Shown piece by piece: positions 8,384 through 17,175 of a stretch of DNA of 35,225 nt. The notes below the pieces were generated by a model. That model saw nothing but the letters and a program-made list of their open reading frames with translations, ran no database searches and was not told the DNA's origin. The DNA is from JBNKFQ01 sp050289385 (GTDB lineage: Bacteria > Pseudomonadota > Gammaproteobacteria > Pseudomonadales > Porticoccaceae). The stretch's first letter is position 1. Each line of letters opens with the position of its first letter. A program made the position numbers and the translations under genes. Location of the stretch: positions 1 through 35,225 of the forward strand of contig JBNKFQ010000096.1 in NCBI GenBank assembly GCA_050289385.1, read 5' to 3'.

Positions 8384-9226
8384 ATGAAACGTTTAATGCT
8401 TCCTGTTGCTATTGCACTATCCGTTGGAAATTTGGCCGTTGGTAATTTGGCGTTTGCCGATTCCTACCAGACCGAGGTGTTTGGCGACTATTCAAAAATA
8501 GATATTGATGTGGGCAGCGAGCAATTTGACTTTGATGGCTGGAGCCTTGGTGGCACTTACTATCTCAATGCTGTCGATAACAGCAAGGGCCCTCTGGCGG
8601 AAGCCGCCTTCATGGACCGTGCATCAAATGTGTCTTTTTCCCTGATGCAACTTGACCCGGACGGTTCAGGTGGCGACTTTGATGCCCATACGGTTTCCGG
8701 CCTGTTTGTGAGCAAGGACACTGGCTGGTTGTTTGGCCTGGGTTACACCAATGGCGATCAGGATTCACCAAACCTGGATTTTGACACTTTGTCCGTCACG
8801 GCTGGCCGTTATATCGGTAAGAACACCACCGTTGTTGTGAACTTTGCGCACGCGGAAGAAGGGAATGGACCGGCTGAACAAGATTCTGACGAGTATGAAG
8901 TGGCGCTCCGTCATTTGGGGCAGACAGCTTCCAACATGCACTATGCCGTACAAGTGTCGCTGGGTGAAATCAATGAACAGGACGTTGATGAAAATACCCT
9001 GACATATGGTGGCAGCTATACCTTGTATCCCACTCGGGAAGTCGGTGTAGGTGTCGGCCTGGACTTTCTGGATTCAGACTATGAAGAAGCAACTGCATAC
9101 AGAGTCTTTGCCAGCTGGTTTTTCCGGGAAAATGCCAGTGTTGGCATGAGCTATCACATGCTGGATTTTGACGAAATCAATGCCGAAGAAGACGGCTGGA
9201 CGATTAATGCGCTGGTGCGTTTTTAG
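8384..9226 (+). CDS. Putative outer-membrane beta-barrel (porin-like) protein
   Basis: A 280-residue exported protein with a signal peptide cut near AFA|DSYQ. The mature part is acidic with alternating hydrophobic residues, repeated Gly/aromatic strands and a C-terminal Phe (ALVRF), as expected for a BAM-inserted barrel. The signal peptide contains a tandem VGNLA duplication (8423-8452). A GAGAGGG ribosome-binding site precedes the ATG. The gene is monocistronic, with its own promoter and terminator. Substrate or pore function cannot be told. Confidence 0.75.
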   Translation: MKRLMLPVAIALSVGNLAVGNLAFADSYQTEVFGDYSKIDIDVGSEQFDFDGWSLGGTYYLNAVDNSKGPLAEAAFMDRASNVSFSLMQLDPDGSGGDFDAHTVSGLFVSKDTGWLFGLGYTNGDQDSPNLDFDTLSVTAGRYIGKNTTVVVNFAHAEEGNGPAEQDSDEYEVALRHLGQTASNMHYAVQVSLGEINEQDVDENTLTYGGSYTLYPTREVGVGVGLDFLDSDYEEATAYRVFASWFFRENASVGMSYHMLDFDEINAEEDGWTINALVRF

Positions 9227-9243
9227 TTTGTCATAGTACCTGG

Positions 9244-9257
9244 TTTGCTATAGCAAA
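9244..9257. repeat. Perfect 14-bp palindrome TTTGCTATAGCAAA
   Basis: It lies just after the stop of the barrel gene and before the terminator. It may extend the terminator structure or be a protein-binding site. Confidence 0.5.
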
Positions 9258-9275
9258 TCGTTACAGCACACGAAG

Positions 9276-9302
9276 CGGGGCCAAATCTGGCCCCGTTTTT
9301 TT
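9276..9302 (+). terminator. Rho-independent terminator after the barrel gene
   Basis: A perfect 8-bp stem CGGGGCCA/TGGCCCCG with a 4-base loop is followed by seven T residues. It separates the barrel gene from the TPR/ExbBD gene set. Confidence 0.93.
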
Positions 9303-9375
9303 GTGTTAAACAATGTGCAGAAAAACCTGTTGCTCACTCTCCATTTAATCGTTATCCCGCGTTGTTACCAAGAGT

Positions 9376-9393
9376 TGTGTGCCAGTGCACACA
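9376..9393. promoter_or_regulatory. Inverted repeat upstream of the TPR/Exb operon
   Basis: TGTGTGC and GCACACA are perfect 7-bp arms around a 4-base spacer, about 150 bases before the first gene of the operon. A regulator-binding site is possible. It is not a good CRP consensus. Confidence 0.35.
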
Positions 9394-9456
9394 TATCCAC
9401 AAAATTCCGGGCTAGACTGCGCCTTGCAGGCTGCATGGTGCGGAGCTTTGTACCTG

Positions 9457-9491
9457 TTTGAACGGGTTCTCGCGTAAACAGATAACCCGTT
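9457..9491 (+). promoter_or_regulatory. Candidate promoter with overlapping inverted repeat
   Basis: A weak sigma70-like pair, TTGAAC and GATAAC with a 17-base spacer, coincides with perfect 8-bp arms AACGGGTT (9461-9468) and AACCCGTT (9484-9491). Overlap of the arms with both hexamers would suit an operator, but nothing identifies the regulator. Confidence 0.35.
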
Positions 9492-9546
9492 TGCAAACCA
9501 GTTTTAATGGATCGTATCAGCTATTCAGGGAATCGGGCGGGTGCTA

Positions 9547-10068
9547 ATGGTCGGTGCAAGGATTTTTATTAAAATACTATGGTTGGTCTTTTCGGTCGGT
9601 GTGTGTGCCAGTGAGGATTTGCATCAGACAGAGATCGACAATGAAACAGATAATCTTAAACAGCAGGTGCAAGAGTTAAATCGTGACCTGTTGATTCTTG
9701 AAGAAGAGTTGCTATTTCCCACCAACACCCAGATCGCAGTATTTGTGTCTATGGATGTGGGCGCATACTTTCAACTGGACGCCGTAAAACTCAAAATTGA
9801 TGATCAACTGGTGTCCAGTTATCTGTATACCGAACAGCAGACCAAAGCCCTGTATCGCGGTGGAGTGCAACGCCTGTATCTGGGCAATATAAAGTCAGGC
9901 GATCACCAGGTCAGTGCCTTCTTCACAGGTGTTGGCCCCAATGGTCGCGACTATAAAAGGGGTGCGAGTATTACCATAAGCAAGCAGTCGGACCCTATAC
10001 AACTCGAATTGAAAATCGTTGACTCTACCGCCAGGCAACAACCGGAATTTGAGATTCGTGAGTGGTAG
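9547..10068 (+). CDS. Exported coiled-coil protein, first gene of the TPR/ExbBD operon
   Basis: A 173-residue protein of unknown function. It has an N-terminal signal segment (FIKILWLVFSVGVCASED), a short predicted coiled coil (residues ~30-55, Leu/Glu-rich LKQQVQELNRDLLILEEELL), then a beta-rich domain. Motifs include VFVSMDVGAYFQLDAV and LYRGGVQRLYLGNI. I do not recognise a named domain. Its place ahead of two TPR proteins and an ExbBD/TonB-like set suggests a periplasmic part of that machine. An in-frame GTG at 9541 is an alternative start. Confidence 0.75.
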   Translation: MVGARIFIKILWLVFSVGVCASEDLHQTEIDNETDNLKQQVQELNRDLLILEEELLFPTNTQIAVFVSMDVGAYFQLDAVKLKIDDQLVSSYLYTEQQTKALYRGGVQRLYLGNIKSGDHQVSAFFTGVGPNGRDYKRGASITISKQSDPIQLELKIVDSTARQQPEFEIREW

Positions 10069-10114
10069 GCGAGAAAGAGTGAGCACATGGGATAAGGGGA
10101 ATTTCGATTTTCAT

Positions 10115-12001
10115 ATGGTGGCTCGTCGAGGTGTGCATTTTTTGGCAGGACGCCGAAGGTTGAATGACCTGCCTGCCAATATTTTTACTGCCATACTTTT
10201 AGTCCTCGCCATTAATTGCCACGCAGGCGACGATAAGCCGTCAACCGTACAAGATCTGCGCTACGGTGTTGCGTTGTATCACTATTTTCAAAAAGATTAT
10301 CAGGCAGCCATAAACGAATTGCTCATTGCCGAAGAGCGTGGGGGTATCCAGGGGCATGCCGATTCGGGGCAGTTGATGCGCGGTGGTTTGAACCTTGCCA
10401 TGGGTATGGAGAAACAGGCTCGCGAAATATTTGAACGCCTGCTCGACGATAGCAAGCCGGAAAGTATACGCAATACCGCGTGGTTTTATCTGGGCAAGTT
10501 GCGTTATCAGCGCGACGATTGGGACGGCGCTCGCGAAAGTTTCGCAAGAATCCATGGTGTGCTGTCACCCGACCTGGATCAGGAATTACAGGCCCTTGAA
10601 ATTAATCTCGCCTTGCGTCAGCAGAATTTCCAAAGCGCAGAACAAACACTTGCAAAACAGCAGCATGTAACACCGTGGTCGCCATACGCCTGGTTTAATT
10701 TGGCGATGGCCTGGCTTGAAGCTGGTGATGCGGTCCGCGCAGTGCATTACCTGGATACCCTTGTGCGTTTGCCGGTAAAACTGGAAGAACACCTCGCCTT
10801 GCGTGACAAGGCCCTGACGGCTGCCGGTTACAGCCTGATGCAACAGGGCGATTACCGTGGCGCGTTGCAGCGTTTCAGAAAAGTTCGCATGGCCAGCCCG
10901 CTCGGTTCGCGTGCACTGCTTGGTTACGGTTGGGCCGCAGCTGAAATAAAAGATTATAAAACCGCACTGACACCCTGGCAGACACTGGCGCGAGACGCGC
11001 GTTACAGTCCTGAATCCCAGCAAGTATTTTTAGCCATTCCCTGGTTATACGAAAAGCTGGATGCCAAACACCAGGCGCTCGAACACTATCTGGCAGCAGA
11101 GGCCAGGTATGGCAGGCAACTGGGTGATATTGACAACTTGCGGAAAAGACTGAACAGAGAGGTATTACTGGCCGCATTTGATGCAACCCGAAGTGAAAAT
11201 GAAACAAGTCATGTCGGTTCGGATCTGGCAAGGATATCGTCACTATTGACACAACAACGGTTTCAAAACCGAGCAAGTGAATTACGTGATTTAATGGGCA
11301 TGGCAGAGCAGTTGCAAGCCTGGACTGTGAAGCTCGATATGTATCGTTACCTGTTGCAGGAAAGAGGCGTCGCGCGGGCGCAAAAGCTCAAGCGTATAGA
11401 TGAACAACAATTTCCATCGCGCATAGAGCAACTCTCCATTCGCCAGACAGAGCTATCCCGGCAACTTGCTCAGGTGGAAAACACGCATAACGTTATAGCA
11501 CTCGCTGACCCTGATGTTTCCGAATTGTGGGCCATTACAGAGAAAGCGCAAGCGGCAATCTCTGAATTGAGAGAAAAAGGGCATGACACGACAGATTACC
11601 AGGCTGTTTTACAGCGATATCGCGGTATTTTGTTATGGCAGGCAAACGAACAGTTTCCGGTTCGTTTGTGGCAGGCGAGGAAAAAACAGAAACAACTGGC
11701 GAATGCACTGACCATTGCCGTGGAAAACGAAACGCGGCTGCACGGGGTTATTACCACCGTGCCAGAAATTGCCCCATACCTTGTCCGGCTCAAGCAGCTG
11801 GAACAGAGGCTTGACGTGCAGCAACTGGCATTGAATCAAAGACTGGATGATTCCGAATCAGAATTACGTGGCCTGGTGCTTGCTGAACTGGATCGCCAGC
11901 AGCAGCACTTGCGGCAGTATCAGGCCCGGGCGCGATTGTCGCTGGCGCGTCTCTATGACAGCGCTGCCAACGCGCCCGCAAAACAGGATCCGGCGCTATG
12001 A
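10115..12001 (+). CDS. Periplasmic TPR-repeat protein
   Basis: About 628 residues. A basic N-region and hydrophobic helix (ANIFTAILLVLAINCHA) indicate Sec export. Tetratricopeptide-like helical repeats then span roughly residues 40-350 (YGVALYHYFQKDYQAAINEL, AWFYLGKLRYQRDDWDGARE and others), followed by a Gln/Leu-rich helical region to the C-terminus. The frame is open back to 10019, within the preceding gene. ATG 10115 is the most reasonable start, but GTG 10079 and TTG 10159 cannot be excluded. The stop overlaps the next ATG (ATGA). TPR proteins of this kind accompany AglRQS/Glt-like systems. Confidence 0.85.
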   Translation: MVARRGVHFLAGRRRLNDLPANIFTAILLVLAINCHAGDDKPSTVQDLRYGVALYHYFQKDYQAAINELLIAEERGGIQGHADSGQLMRGGLNLAMGMEKQAREIFERLLDDSKPESIRNTAWFYLGKLRYQRDDWDGARESFARIHGVLSPDLDQELQALEINLALRQQNFQSAEQTLAKQQHVTPWSPYAWFNLAMAWLEAGDAVRAVHYLDTLVRLPVKLEEHLALRDKALTAAGYSLMQQGDYRGALQRFRKVRMASPLGSRALLGYGWAAAEIKDYKTALTPWQTLARDARYSPESQQVFLAIPWLYEKLDAKHQALEHYLAAEARYGRQLGDIDNLRKRLNREVLLAAFDATRSENETSHVGSDLARISSLLTQQRFQNRASELRDLMGMAEQLQAWTVKLDMYRYLLQERGVARAQKLKRIDEQQFPSRIEQLSIRQTELSRQLAQVENTHNVIALADPDVSELWAITEKAQAAISELREKGHDTTDYQAVLQRYRGILLWQANEQFPVRLWQARKKQKQLANALTIAVENETRLHGVITTVPEIAPYLVRLKQLEQRLDVQQLALNQRLDDSESELRGLVLAELDRQQQHLRQYQARARLSLARLYDSAANAPAKQDPAL

Positions 12002-15000
12002 CTTGCAAGTCAGTTTTTGTATTGGCCGCTGTGGTCATGTTGCCCGCTTGCAGTTTTTGGCGGGGCAGCGATGAGGAAGCTATGGCTCCCGTGTTGGCCG
12101 ATCTGGCGCCTGCGCAGCTGCCAGTGGCTGGCAATGAACTGCCCGTCAGGGATCTGGATGACATTGCAGCGCGGTATCAGGCAGCCCTGGAAGTTGTCGA
12201 CGACCCCGATACTCGTGGCAGCATTATGCGGCGTCTCGCGAGCCTGGAAATGCTGCAAAGTGAACAGCGCCAGATAGAACAAAACACCGATGCTCATTAT
12301 TACACGCGAGCTATAGAAGCCTATCGCGAATTGCTTTCCAAATACCCCGATCGGCCCGACAACGATCAACTGATTTACCAAATTGCCAAGGCCAGTGAAC
12401 TGGATGGCCGAACAGACCAGGCCATGACAGCACTTGATCAACTGGTGCAAGATTATCCGGATTCCAGTCACTATACCGAGGCCCAGTTTCGGCGTGCCGA
12501 AATATTTTTCAGTCGCGGTAATTACAGCGCTGCCAGCAAAGCCTACCAGGCAGTAATCAGCACCGGCAAAGACAGCGCTTATTACCGCAATGCCATGTAC
12601 ATGTATGGCTGGTCACTGTTTAAACGCAATCAATATTATGAAGCCCTGACGCCATTTACCCATGTTATGGATCAACTACTGGCAAACAGCGAAGAACTCG
12701 ACGGACTTGACCGTTCCAGTCTGCAAATGGCGCGAGACAGCCTGCGGGTCATGAGTCTGGCGCTGTCTTATCAGGACGGAGCCACTACCATAGAGGAGGT
12801 GTACGACCAGCTTGGCCAGCGTGCATGGCAGCATCTGCTATACGACCAGCTCGGAGAGCTTTATCTGAACAAGGAACGATTTCGCGACGCCGCCCAAACC
12901 TGGCAGGCTTACATTGAACGTTATTCGAAATCTGCGCACTCACCCCGGTTTAGCGTCAAGATAATCGATGTATACCGGCGCGGGGACTTTCCCTCGTCGA
13001 TTCTGCCAGCCAAGCAAAAATTTGTAAGTGACTACGGGGTTAACAGCAAGTATTGGGCAGCGGCGAATGATGAATTACGCAACCGTTTGAGGCCACACCT
13101 GCACAGCTATCTCAGTGAACTCGCAAAACACCAACACGCTCTGGCGCAGCAACTCCAGCGTCGCAAAAAGCCAAAGCCGGTCGCCAAAGAGATTTCCCGC
13201 GCCTTTTTGCGCGCCAGTGAATGGTATGCTCAATTTATAGCAACATTTCCCCATGACAAAGCCAGCCCTGAAATGACCTTTCTGATGGCCGAAAGTTTGT
13301 TTGAGGCGGGTGAACTGCCCGGTGCTATCGAGGCCTATGAGCGGGTTGCCTACCCGTTTTCCGATGATTCCGACAACGCGCAGACAGCGGATAAACGCAG
13401 AGGTGCGGAAGCGGGATACTCGGCTATTCTCACCTGCGACCGATTGATACAAACGCTGAATGAACGCGACAGAGCAGATTGGCAGCTTGCGAAAATTGTG
13501 AGTTCGCAACGTTTTGCCCGCGTGTACCCGACCGATTCGCGTGCGGCACCTGTGCAGACGAAAGCAGCGGAAGAATTGCTGGCACTAGAGGAATACGACG
13601 AAGCGGTTGACGCGGCAGAAAAAGTGACAAGCTGGCAACCTGATATTGACCCCGCATTGCGTCGTACCGCATGGTTGGTAAAAGGCCACAGTTACTTTCA
13701 GCTAACAAACTATGTTGCCGCAGAAAAAGCCTGGCAAAAGGCCCTGCTTCTGATGCAGGGCAAAACACAAGACAAGGCGCGCAACGAGACTATAGAACTG
13801 CTATCTGCCACCGTTTACAAACGGGCTGAACAATTGTTGTCACAACATAAAGTACGCGAGGCCGTCGCCGAATTCATTCGCGTTCGCGAAATTGCCCCGA
13901 ATACAAAAGCTGCCGCGATCGCACAATATGATGCCGCAGCATACCTGATCAGATTGCAAGAGTGGCAGCGGGCTGAGCAAGTTCTGACGGATTTTCGCGC
14001 TCGTTATCCCGATCACACTCTGATTGCCTCTATTCCGGCAAAACTGGCAAAAGTGTATCAGCAAATGGAAAACTGGCAGAGCGCAGCTCGGGAACTCAGC
14101 ACCACGGCCTTGCAAACATCGTCATTCGGTGACGACCCCGACATGCGCCGGCAGTCGCTCTATCTGGCGGCAGAAATGTTTGAAAAAGCCGATAGCCGGG
14201 AGCAGGCCATCGAGCACTACAAACGTTATATCGGGAGCTGGCCGCAGCCCTTTGATTTAGCCATGGAAGCACGTTACCGGTTAACTGAACTCTATCGCCA
14301 GAACGGAAACGGGCAAGAAAGACGGTTCTGGCTGGAGCAGCTGATGGAACAAAATCAGCTGGCCGGGAGTAACAGCAGCGAGCGTTCCAGATATCTTGCG
14401 GCTTTCTCTGCCATTGAAATCGCTGAAGAAGAGTTTGCAAGATTCCAGCAGTTGTCTCTTACCTTGCCTTTAAAGCAAAGTCTGAAAAAGAAGCGGGAAT
14501 CACTGGAAAAAAACCTGACAGCTTATAACAGAGCACTTGAGCCGGGTATTGCGCCTTTCGCAACTCAGGCGAATTACCGTATTGGCAGTCTGTACATGCA
14601 GCTTGCAAAAGACCTTATGGCGTCGGAACGCCCCCGGTTAAATCAACAGGAACTGGAACAATACGAACTATTGCTGGAAGAACAGGCGTTCCCGTTTGAA
14701 GAAAAAGCGATAGCTATTCATGAGGCTAATGCGAAGCGTACCCAGGGGGGCATATACGATCAGTGGGTAAAACGCAGTTTTACCGCACTCGGCGAACTGT
14801 TGCCCGGGCGTTACCTGAAACGCGAACATATCGCAGACAGCGCCTACATGGAAGAAACCGGGCACGATACATACAACCGGCTGGCAGTAACAAGTCGGCT
14901 GGAGGGGGAGTTTGCCCGGGCCGAGCAGCTGTATCAAAAGGCACTGGATGTCGCGCCTGACAGTGATATTGTTTACCGCAATCTCGGAATTCTTTATGAC

Positions 15001-15168
15001 CTGTATCTTGGCGACCTGGCAAGTGCCCGACGCCACTATCAGGCATACCAGAAGCTGCAATCCAGGCCAGACAATCTAATAAACGGATGGATTAAGGACA
15101 TTGATCGACGTATACAAGCGATGGCCAGTCTTGGGGGGCCGGTCCCGGGAGGCAATAATGATCAATAA
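11998..15168 (+). CDS. Large TPR-repeat lipoprotein
   Basis: A 1056-residue protein with a lipoprotein signal peptide (VVMLPAC, Cys at residue 18), so likely membrane-anchored on the periplasmic side. TPR and TolA-binding-protein-like repeats run through nearly the whole length; examples are YQIAKASELDGRTDQAMTAL, AQFRRAEIFFSRGNYSAASK and QLYQKALDVAPDSDIVYRNL near the C-terminus. Such solenoids serve as protein-interaction scaffolds. It is coupled to the upstream TPR gene by ATGA overlap and overlaps the next gene by 11 bases. In the AglRQS/Glt analogy it would be the counterpart of the large TPR scaffold proteins; no one-to-one orthology is claimed. Confidence 0.88.
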   Translation: MTCKSVFVLAAVVMLPACSFWRGSDEEAMAPVLADLAPAQLPVAGNELPVRDLDDIAARYQAALEVVDDPDTRGSIMRRLASLEMLQSEQRQIEQNTDAHYYTRAIEAYRELLSKYPDRPDNDQLIYQIAKASELDGRTDQAMTALDQLVQDYPDSSHYTEAQFRRAEIFFSRGNYSAASKAYQAVISTGKDSAYYRNAMYMYGWSLFKRNQYYEALTPFTHVMDQLLANSEELDGLDRSSLQMARDSLRVMSLALSYQDGATTIEEVYDQLGQRAWQHLLYDQLGELYLNKERFRDAAQTWQAYIERYSKSAHSPRFSVKIIDVYRRGDFPSSILPAKQKFVSDYGVNSKYWAAANDELRNRLRPHLHSYLSELAKHQHALAQQLQRRKKPKPVAKEISRAFLRASEWYAQFIATFPHDKASPEMTFLMAESLFEAGELPGAIEAYERVAYPFSDDSDNAQTADKRRGAEAGYSAILTCDRLIQTLNERDRADWQLAKIVSSQRFARVYPTDSRAAPVQTKAAEELLALEEYDEAVDAAEKVTSWQPDIDPALRRTAWLVKGHSYFQLTNYVAAEKAWQKALLLMQGKTQDKARNETIELLSATVYKRAEQLLSQHKVREAVAEFIRVREIAPNTKAAAIAQYDAAAYLIRLQEWQRAEQVLTDFRARYPDHTLIASIPAKLAKVYQQMENWQSAARELSTTALQTSSFGDDPDMRRQSLYLAAEMFEKADSREQAIEHYKRYIGSWPQPFDLAMEARYRLTELYRQNGNGQERRFWLEQLMEQNQLAGSNSSERSRYLAAFSAIEIAEEEFARFQQLSLTLPLKQSLKKKRESLEKNLTAYNRALEPGIAPFATQANYRIGSLYMQLAKDLMASERPRLNQQELEQYELLLEEQAFPFEEKAIAIHEANAKRTQGGIYDQWVKRSFTALGELLPGRYLKREHIADSAYMEETGHDTYNRLAVTSRLEGEFARAEQLYQKALDVAPDSDIVYRNLGILYDLYLGDLASARRHYQAYQKLQSRPDNLINGWIKDIDRRIQAMASLGGPVPGGNNDQ

Positions 15169-15505
15169 ACTCATGATCAATAAACATGGGGCATATATCT
15201 TGCTGATCTTTTTATCACTGTCTGCAACTGCTGCAGATGAACGCGGAGTGGAAAAACAAAAAGCAGCGGATAATGTGGAAATAACCCTGGAGTCCAGAGT
15301 TACAGGCAACCGTGAGCAACCAAAAGTTCTTTATATTGTTCCGTGGCAAGAGCCGGAAGGACCGGAAATATTTGATCAGGGTTTTCAATATACACCGGAT
15401 GGATTGTTCGAACCGGTAGAGCGAGATGCGTTTTTGCGAACACTGAAAATTCAACAGCGTATGGTTTCAAGTAATAATTCTGAAAACCGGAATCATGTCG
15501 AGTAA
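15158..15505 (+). CDS. Small exported protein of the TPR/ExbBD operon
   Basis: A 115-residue protein with an N-terminal signal peptide ending near SATA|ADE. It contains VTGNREQPKVLYIVPWQ and FDQGFQYTPDGLFEPVERD. I do not recognise a named family. A GGAGG site six bases before ATG 15158 supports this start, which overlaps the preceding stop. The 12-base string ATGATCAATAAA occurs twice (15158 and 15173), giving a second in-frame ATG. It is the last gene before the MITE-like element. Confidence 0.75.
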   Translation: MINKLMINKHGAYILLIFLSLSATAADERGVEKQKAADNVEITLESRVTGNREQPKVLYIVPWQEPEGPEIFDQGFQYTPDGLFEPVERDAFLRTLKIQQRMVSSNNSENRNHVE

Positions 15506-15593
15506 AAAATGTAGTGTTGATCACTGTTATTTTGCTACAAAGAAGGCATCTTGGCGTAAACCGCAGTCTTGGCTGTCGGGCGGCGTTTGGAGC

Positions 15594-15880
15594 CCAGGGC
15601 CTGTTAACACTAATTTGATAGCCGCTGCTGGAGGCCATTTTTGTGCCCAGCGAGGCGGAAGGAGTGCAGTTTAGTGACTCTAAATAAGCGACTGACAACG
15701 ACGCTGGGTGCAAAAATGGCCCCAGCCCCTTTTCTTATAACGGATGGGATTGTGCCTAAAAAAGCGCCACTCTGCGTTACTCGTCACTCATTTGGAATGA
15801 CCAAACCACGTTCCTCGTGCCTTGATTGGCGCTTTTTCAGGCACAACAGTGGCTATCAAATTAGTGTAAACAGGCCCTGG
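15594..15880. mobile_element. MITE-like element with 30-bp terminal inverted repeats
   Basis: The terminal repeats at 15594-15623 and 15851-15880 match at 29 of 30 positions; outer ends read CCAGGGCCTGTT. Inside are two further hairpin-forming repeats: 15633-15652 with 15701-15720 (18 of 20) and 15752-15768 with 15828-15844 (16 of 17). The whole 287-bp unit can fold as a stem carrying two arms. No transposase or convincing ORF lies inside, so it fits a non-autonomous element. No clear target-site duplication is visible. It fills most of the gap (15506-15905) between the TPR and ExbB parts of the operon. Confidence 0.85.
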
Positions 15881-15905
15881 TATAAAAATATAACTGGTGG
15901 ATTAT

Positions 15906-16583
15906 ATGGAATTTATTGACACACTCGTACGGTTTTTTCAACAAGGCGGTCCATTTATGTATCCCATCGCTATTGCGCTGGTTTTTGGTCTTGCCATTAT
16001 GTTGGAAAGGTGGCTGTTCCTGACTCGAACCACTCGGGCAAACCAGCGAGCATTTGAGCGCCTGCTGCCAATGTTGCGAAAAAAAGATTACCTTGGTGTA
16101 CAACAACAAGCATCGCTACACAAGGCACAGATAAGTCGAATTGTCGCCGCTGGTGTCGCACGCCTTTCACAGACCAGTCGTCGAAACGAAATTGAATCGG
16201 CCATGGAAGAAGGTGTAATGGAAGCTCTGCCCAGGCTGGAGAAGCGCACCCAATATCTGGCTACCTTGGCCAATATAGCTACTTTACTCGGATTGCTGGG
16301 AACCATTATCGGATTGATTGCGGCTTTCACCGCTGTTGCCAGTGCCGATCCGACAGAAAAAGCGTCGCTGTTATCACAAAGTATTTCTGTTGCAATGAAT
16401 ACCACGGCATTTGGTTTGATGTCGGCCATTCCACTGTTGCTGGCTCATTCCATGTTGCAGACAAAAACTACGGAAATTATCGATAGTCTGGAAATGGCGG
16501 GTGTAAAGTGCCTGAACCTTATGAGCGATGGTAGCGTGGCAATGACCAGGACACGCAATACGGACACGGCGGTTAACGCCTGA
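15906..16583 (+). CDS. MotA/TolQ/ExbB-type proton channel protein (AglR-like)
   Basis: 225 residues with three membrane segments: FMYPIAIALVFGLAIMLERW near the N-terminus, IATLLGLLGTIIGLIAAF in the middle and TTAFGLMSAIPLLLAHSML after it. The latter two carry the TolQ/ExbB signature, including the TM3 Thr residues. In the family this protein forms the proton channel pentamer around an ExbD dimer. A GTG at 15897 is an alternative start; ATG 15906 has GGTGG just upstream. It lies 25 bases after the MITE-like element, so its expression may depend on read-through or on a promoter within the element. Confidence 0.92.
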   Translation: MEFIDTLVRFFQQGGPFMYPIAIALVFGLAIMLERWLFLTRTTRANQRAFERLLPMLRKKDYLGVQQQASLHKAQISRIVAAGVARLSQTSRRNEIESAMEEGVMEALPRLEKRTQYLATLANIATLLGLLGTIIGLIAAFTAVASADPTEKASLLSQSISVAMNTTAFGLMSAIPLLLAHSMLQTKTTEIIDSLEMAGVKCLNLMSDGSVAMTRTRNTDTAVNA

Positions 16584-16608
16584 GCAATTCAACGAGAATA
16601 TTGCTGTC

Positions 16609-17175
16609 ATGATGCGGATCAGACGAAAGGTATTTCGTGAGGCGGATCTGGATATCACCTCTTTTATGAATCTGATGATTATTCTGGTTCCGGTACTATT
16701 GATGAGTATGGTGTTCTCTCACATTACCGTGCTTGATTTAAAACTTCCCGATCTGATGCCTTCCGGTTCAGACCAGGATGAAAAAGATCAGCTGGAACTG
16801 GTAATACGTCAAAATTATGTCGATGTAAATTATCCGCAAGGCATCTTGCTGAAACGGATTGCAAAAAAAGACACCTCCCACGACTATGAATTACTCTCAA
16901 ATGTCTTGCAGGAAGTAAAGCGCCAGCTCAAGGAAAAAAAGATAGAAAAGCGGGATATTCTGATTTTGTCTGAGCCGGAAACCGATTACCAGACCATTGT
17001 CAGCACCATGGACAGCGCGAGATCCTTTCAAACTGTGGTGGCGGCATCGGTGGTGCACGCCGAGTTGTTTCCCGAAATTTCCCTTGGCGACGCACCTGAA
17101 TCGGTTTTGGCTGAAAAATCTGATTCTGTGGCACGACAGGGCGGCATGACAAGTGGTGGGGAGAGAAGCCTGTGA
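16609..17175 (+). CDS. ExbD/TolR-like protein, Asn at the channel position
   Basis: 188 residues with one N-terminal membrane helix (SFMNLMIILVPVLLMSMVF) and a periplasmic domain. The alignment LDITSFMNLM to VTPFIDVM of E. coli ExbD places Asn21 (codon 16669-16671, AAT) where the proton-carrying Asp is conserved. This copy is therefore probably not protonatable at that site. The stop overlaps the next gene's GTG start (GTGA). It is paired with a second ExbD that retains the Asp. Confidence 0.88.
   Translation: MMRIRRKVFREADLDITSFMNLMIILVPVLLMSMVFSHITVLDLKLPDLMPSGSDQDEKDQLELVIRQNYVDVNYPQGILLKRIAKKDTSHDYELLSNVLQEVKRQLKEKKIEKRDILILSEPETDYQTIVSTMDSARSFQTVVAASVVHAELFPEISLGDAPESVLAEKSDSVARQGGMTSGGERSL

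Noticed and set aside
9376..9393. CRP binding site
   Set aside because: The palindrome lacks the TGTGA-N6-TCACA core and spacing.
15594..15880. Integron attC site or CRISPR-like element
   Set aside because: The ends do not carry RYYYAAC/GTTRRRY core sites in the right arrangement, no cassette gene is linked, and there is only one unit; a MITE-like element fits better.
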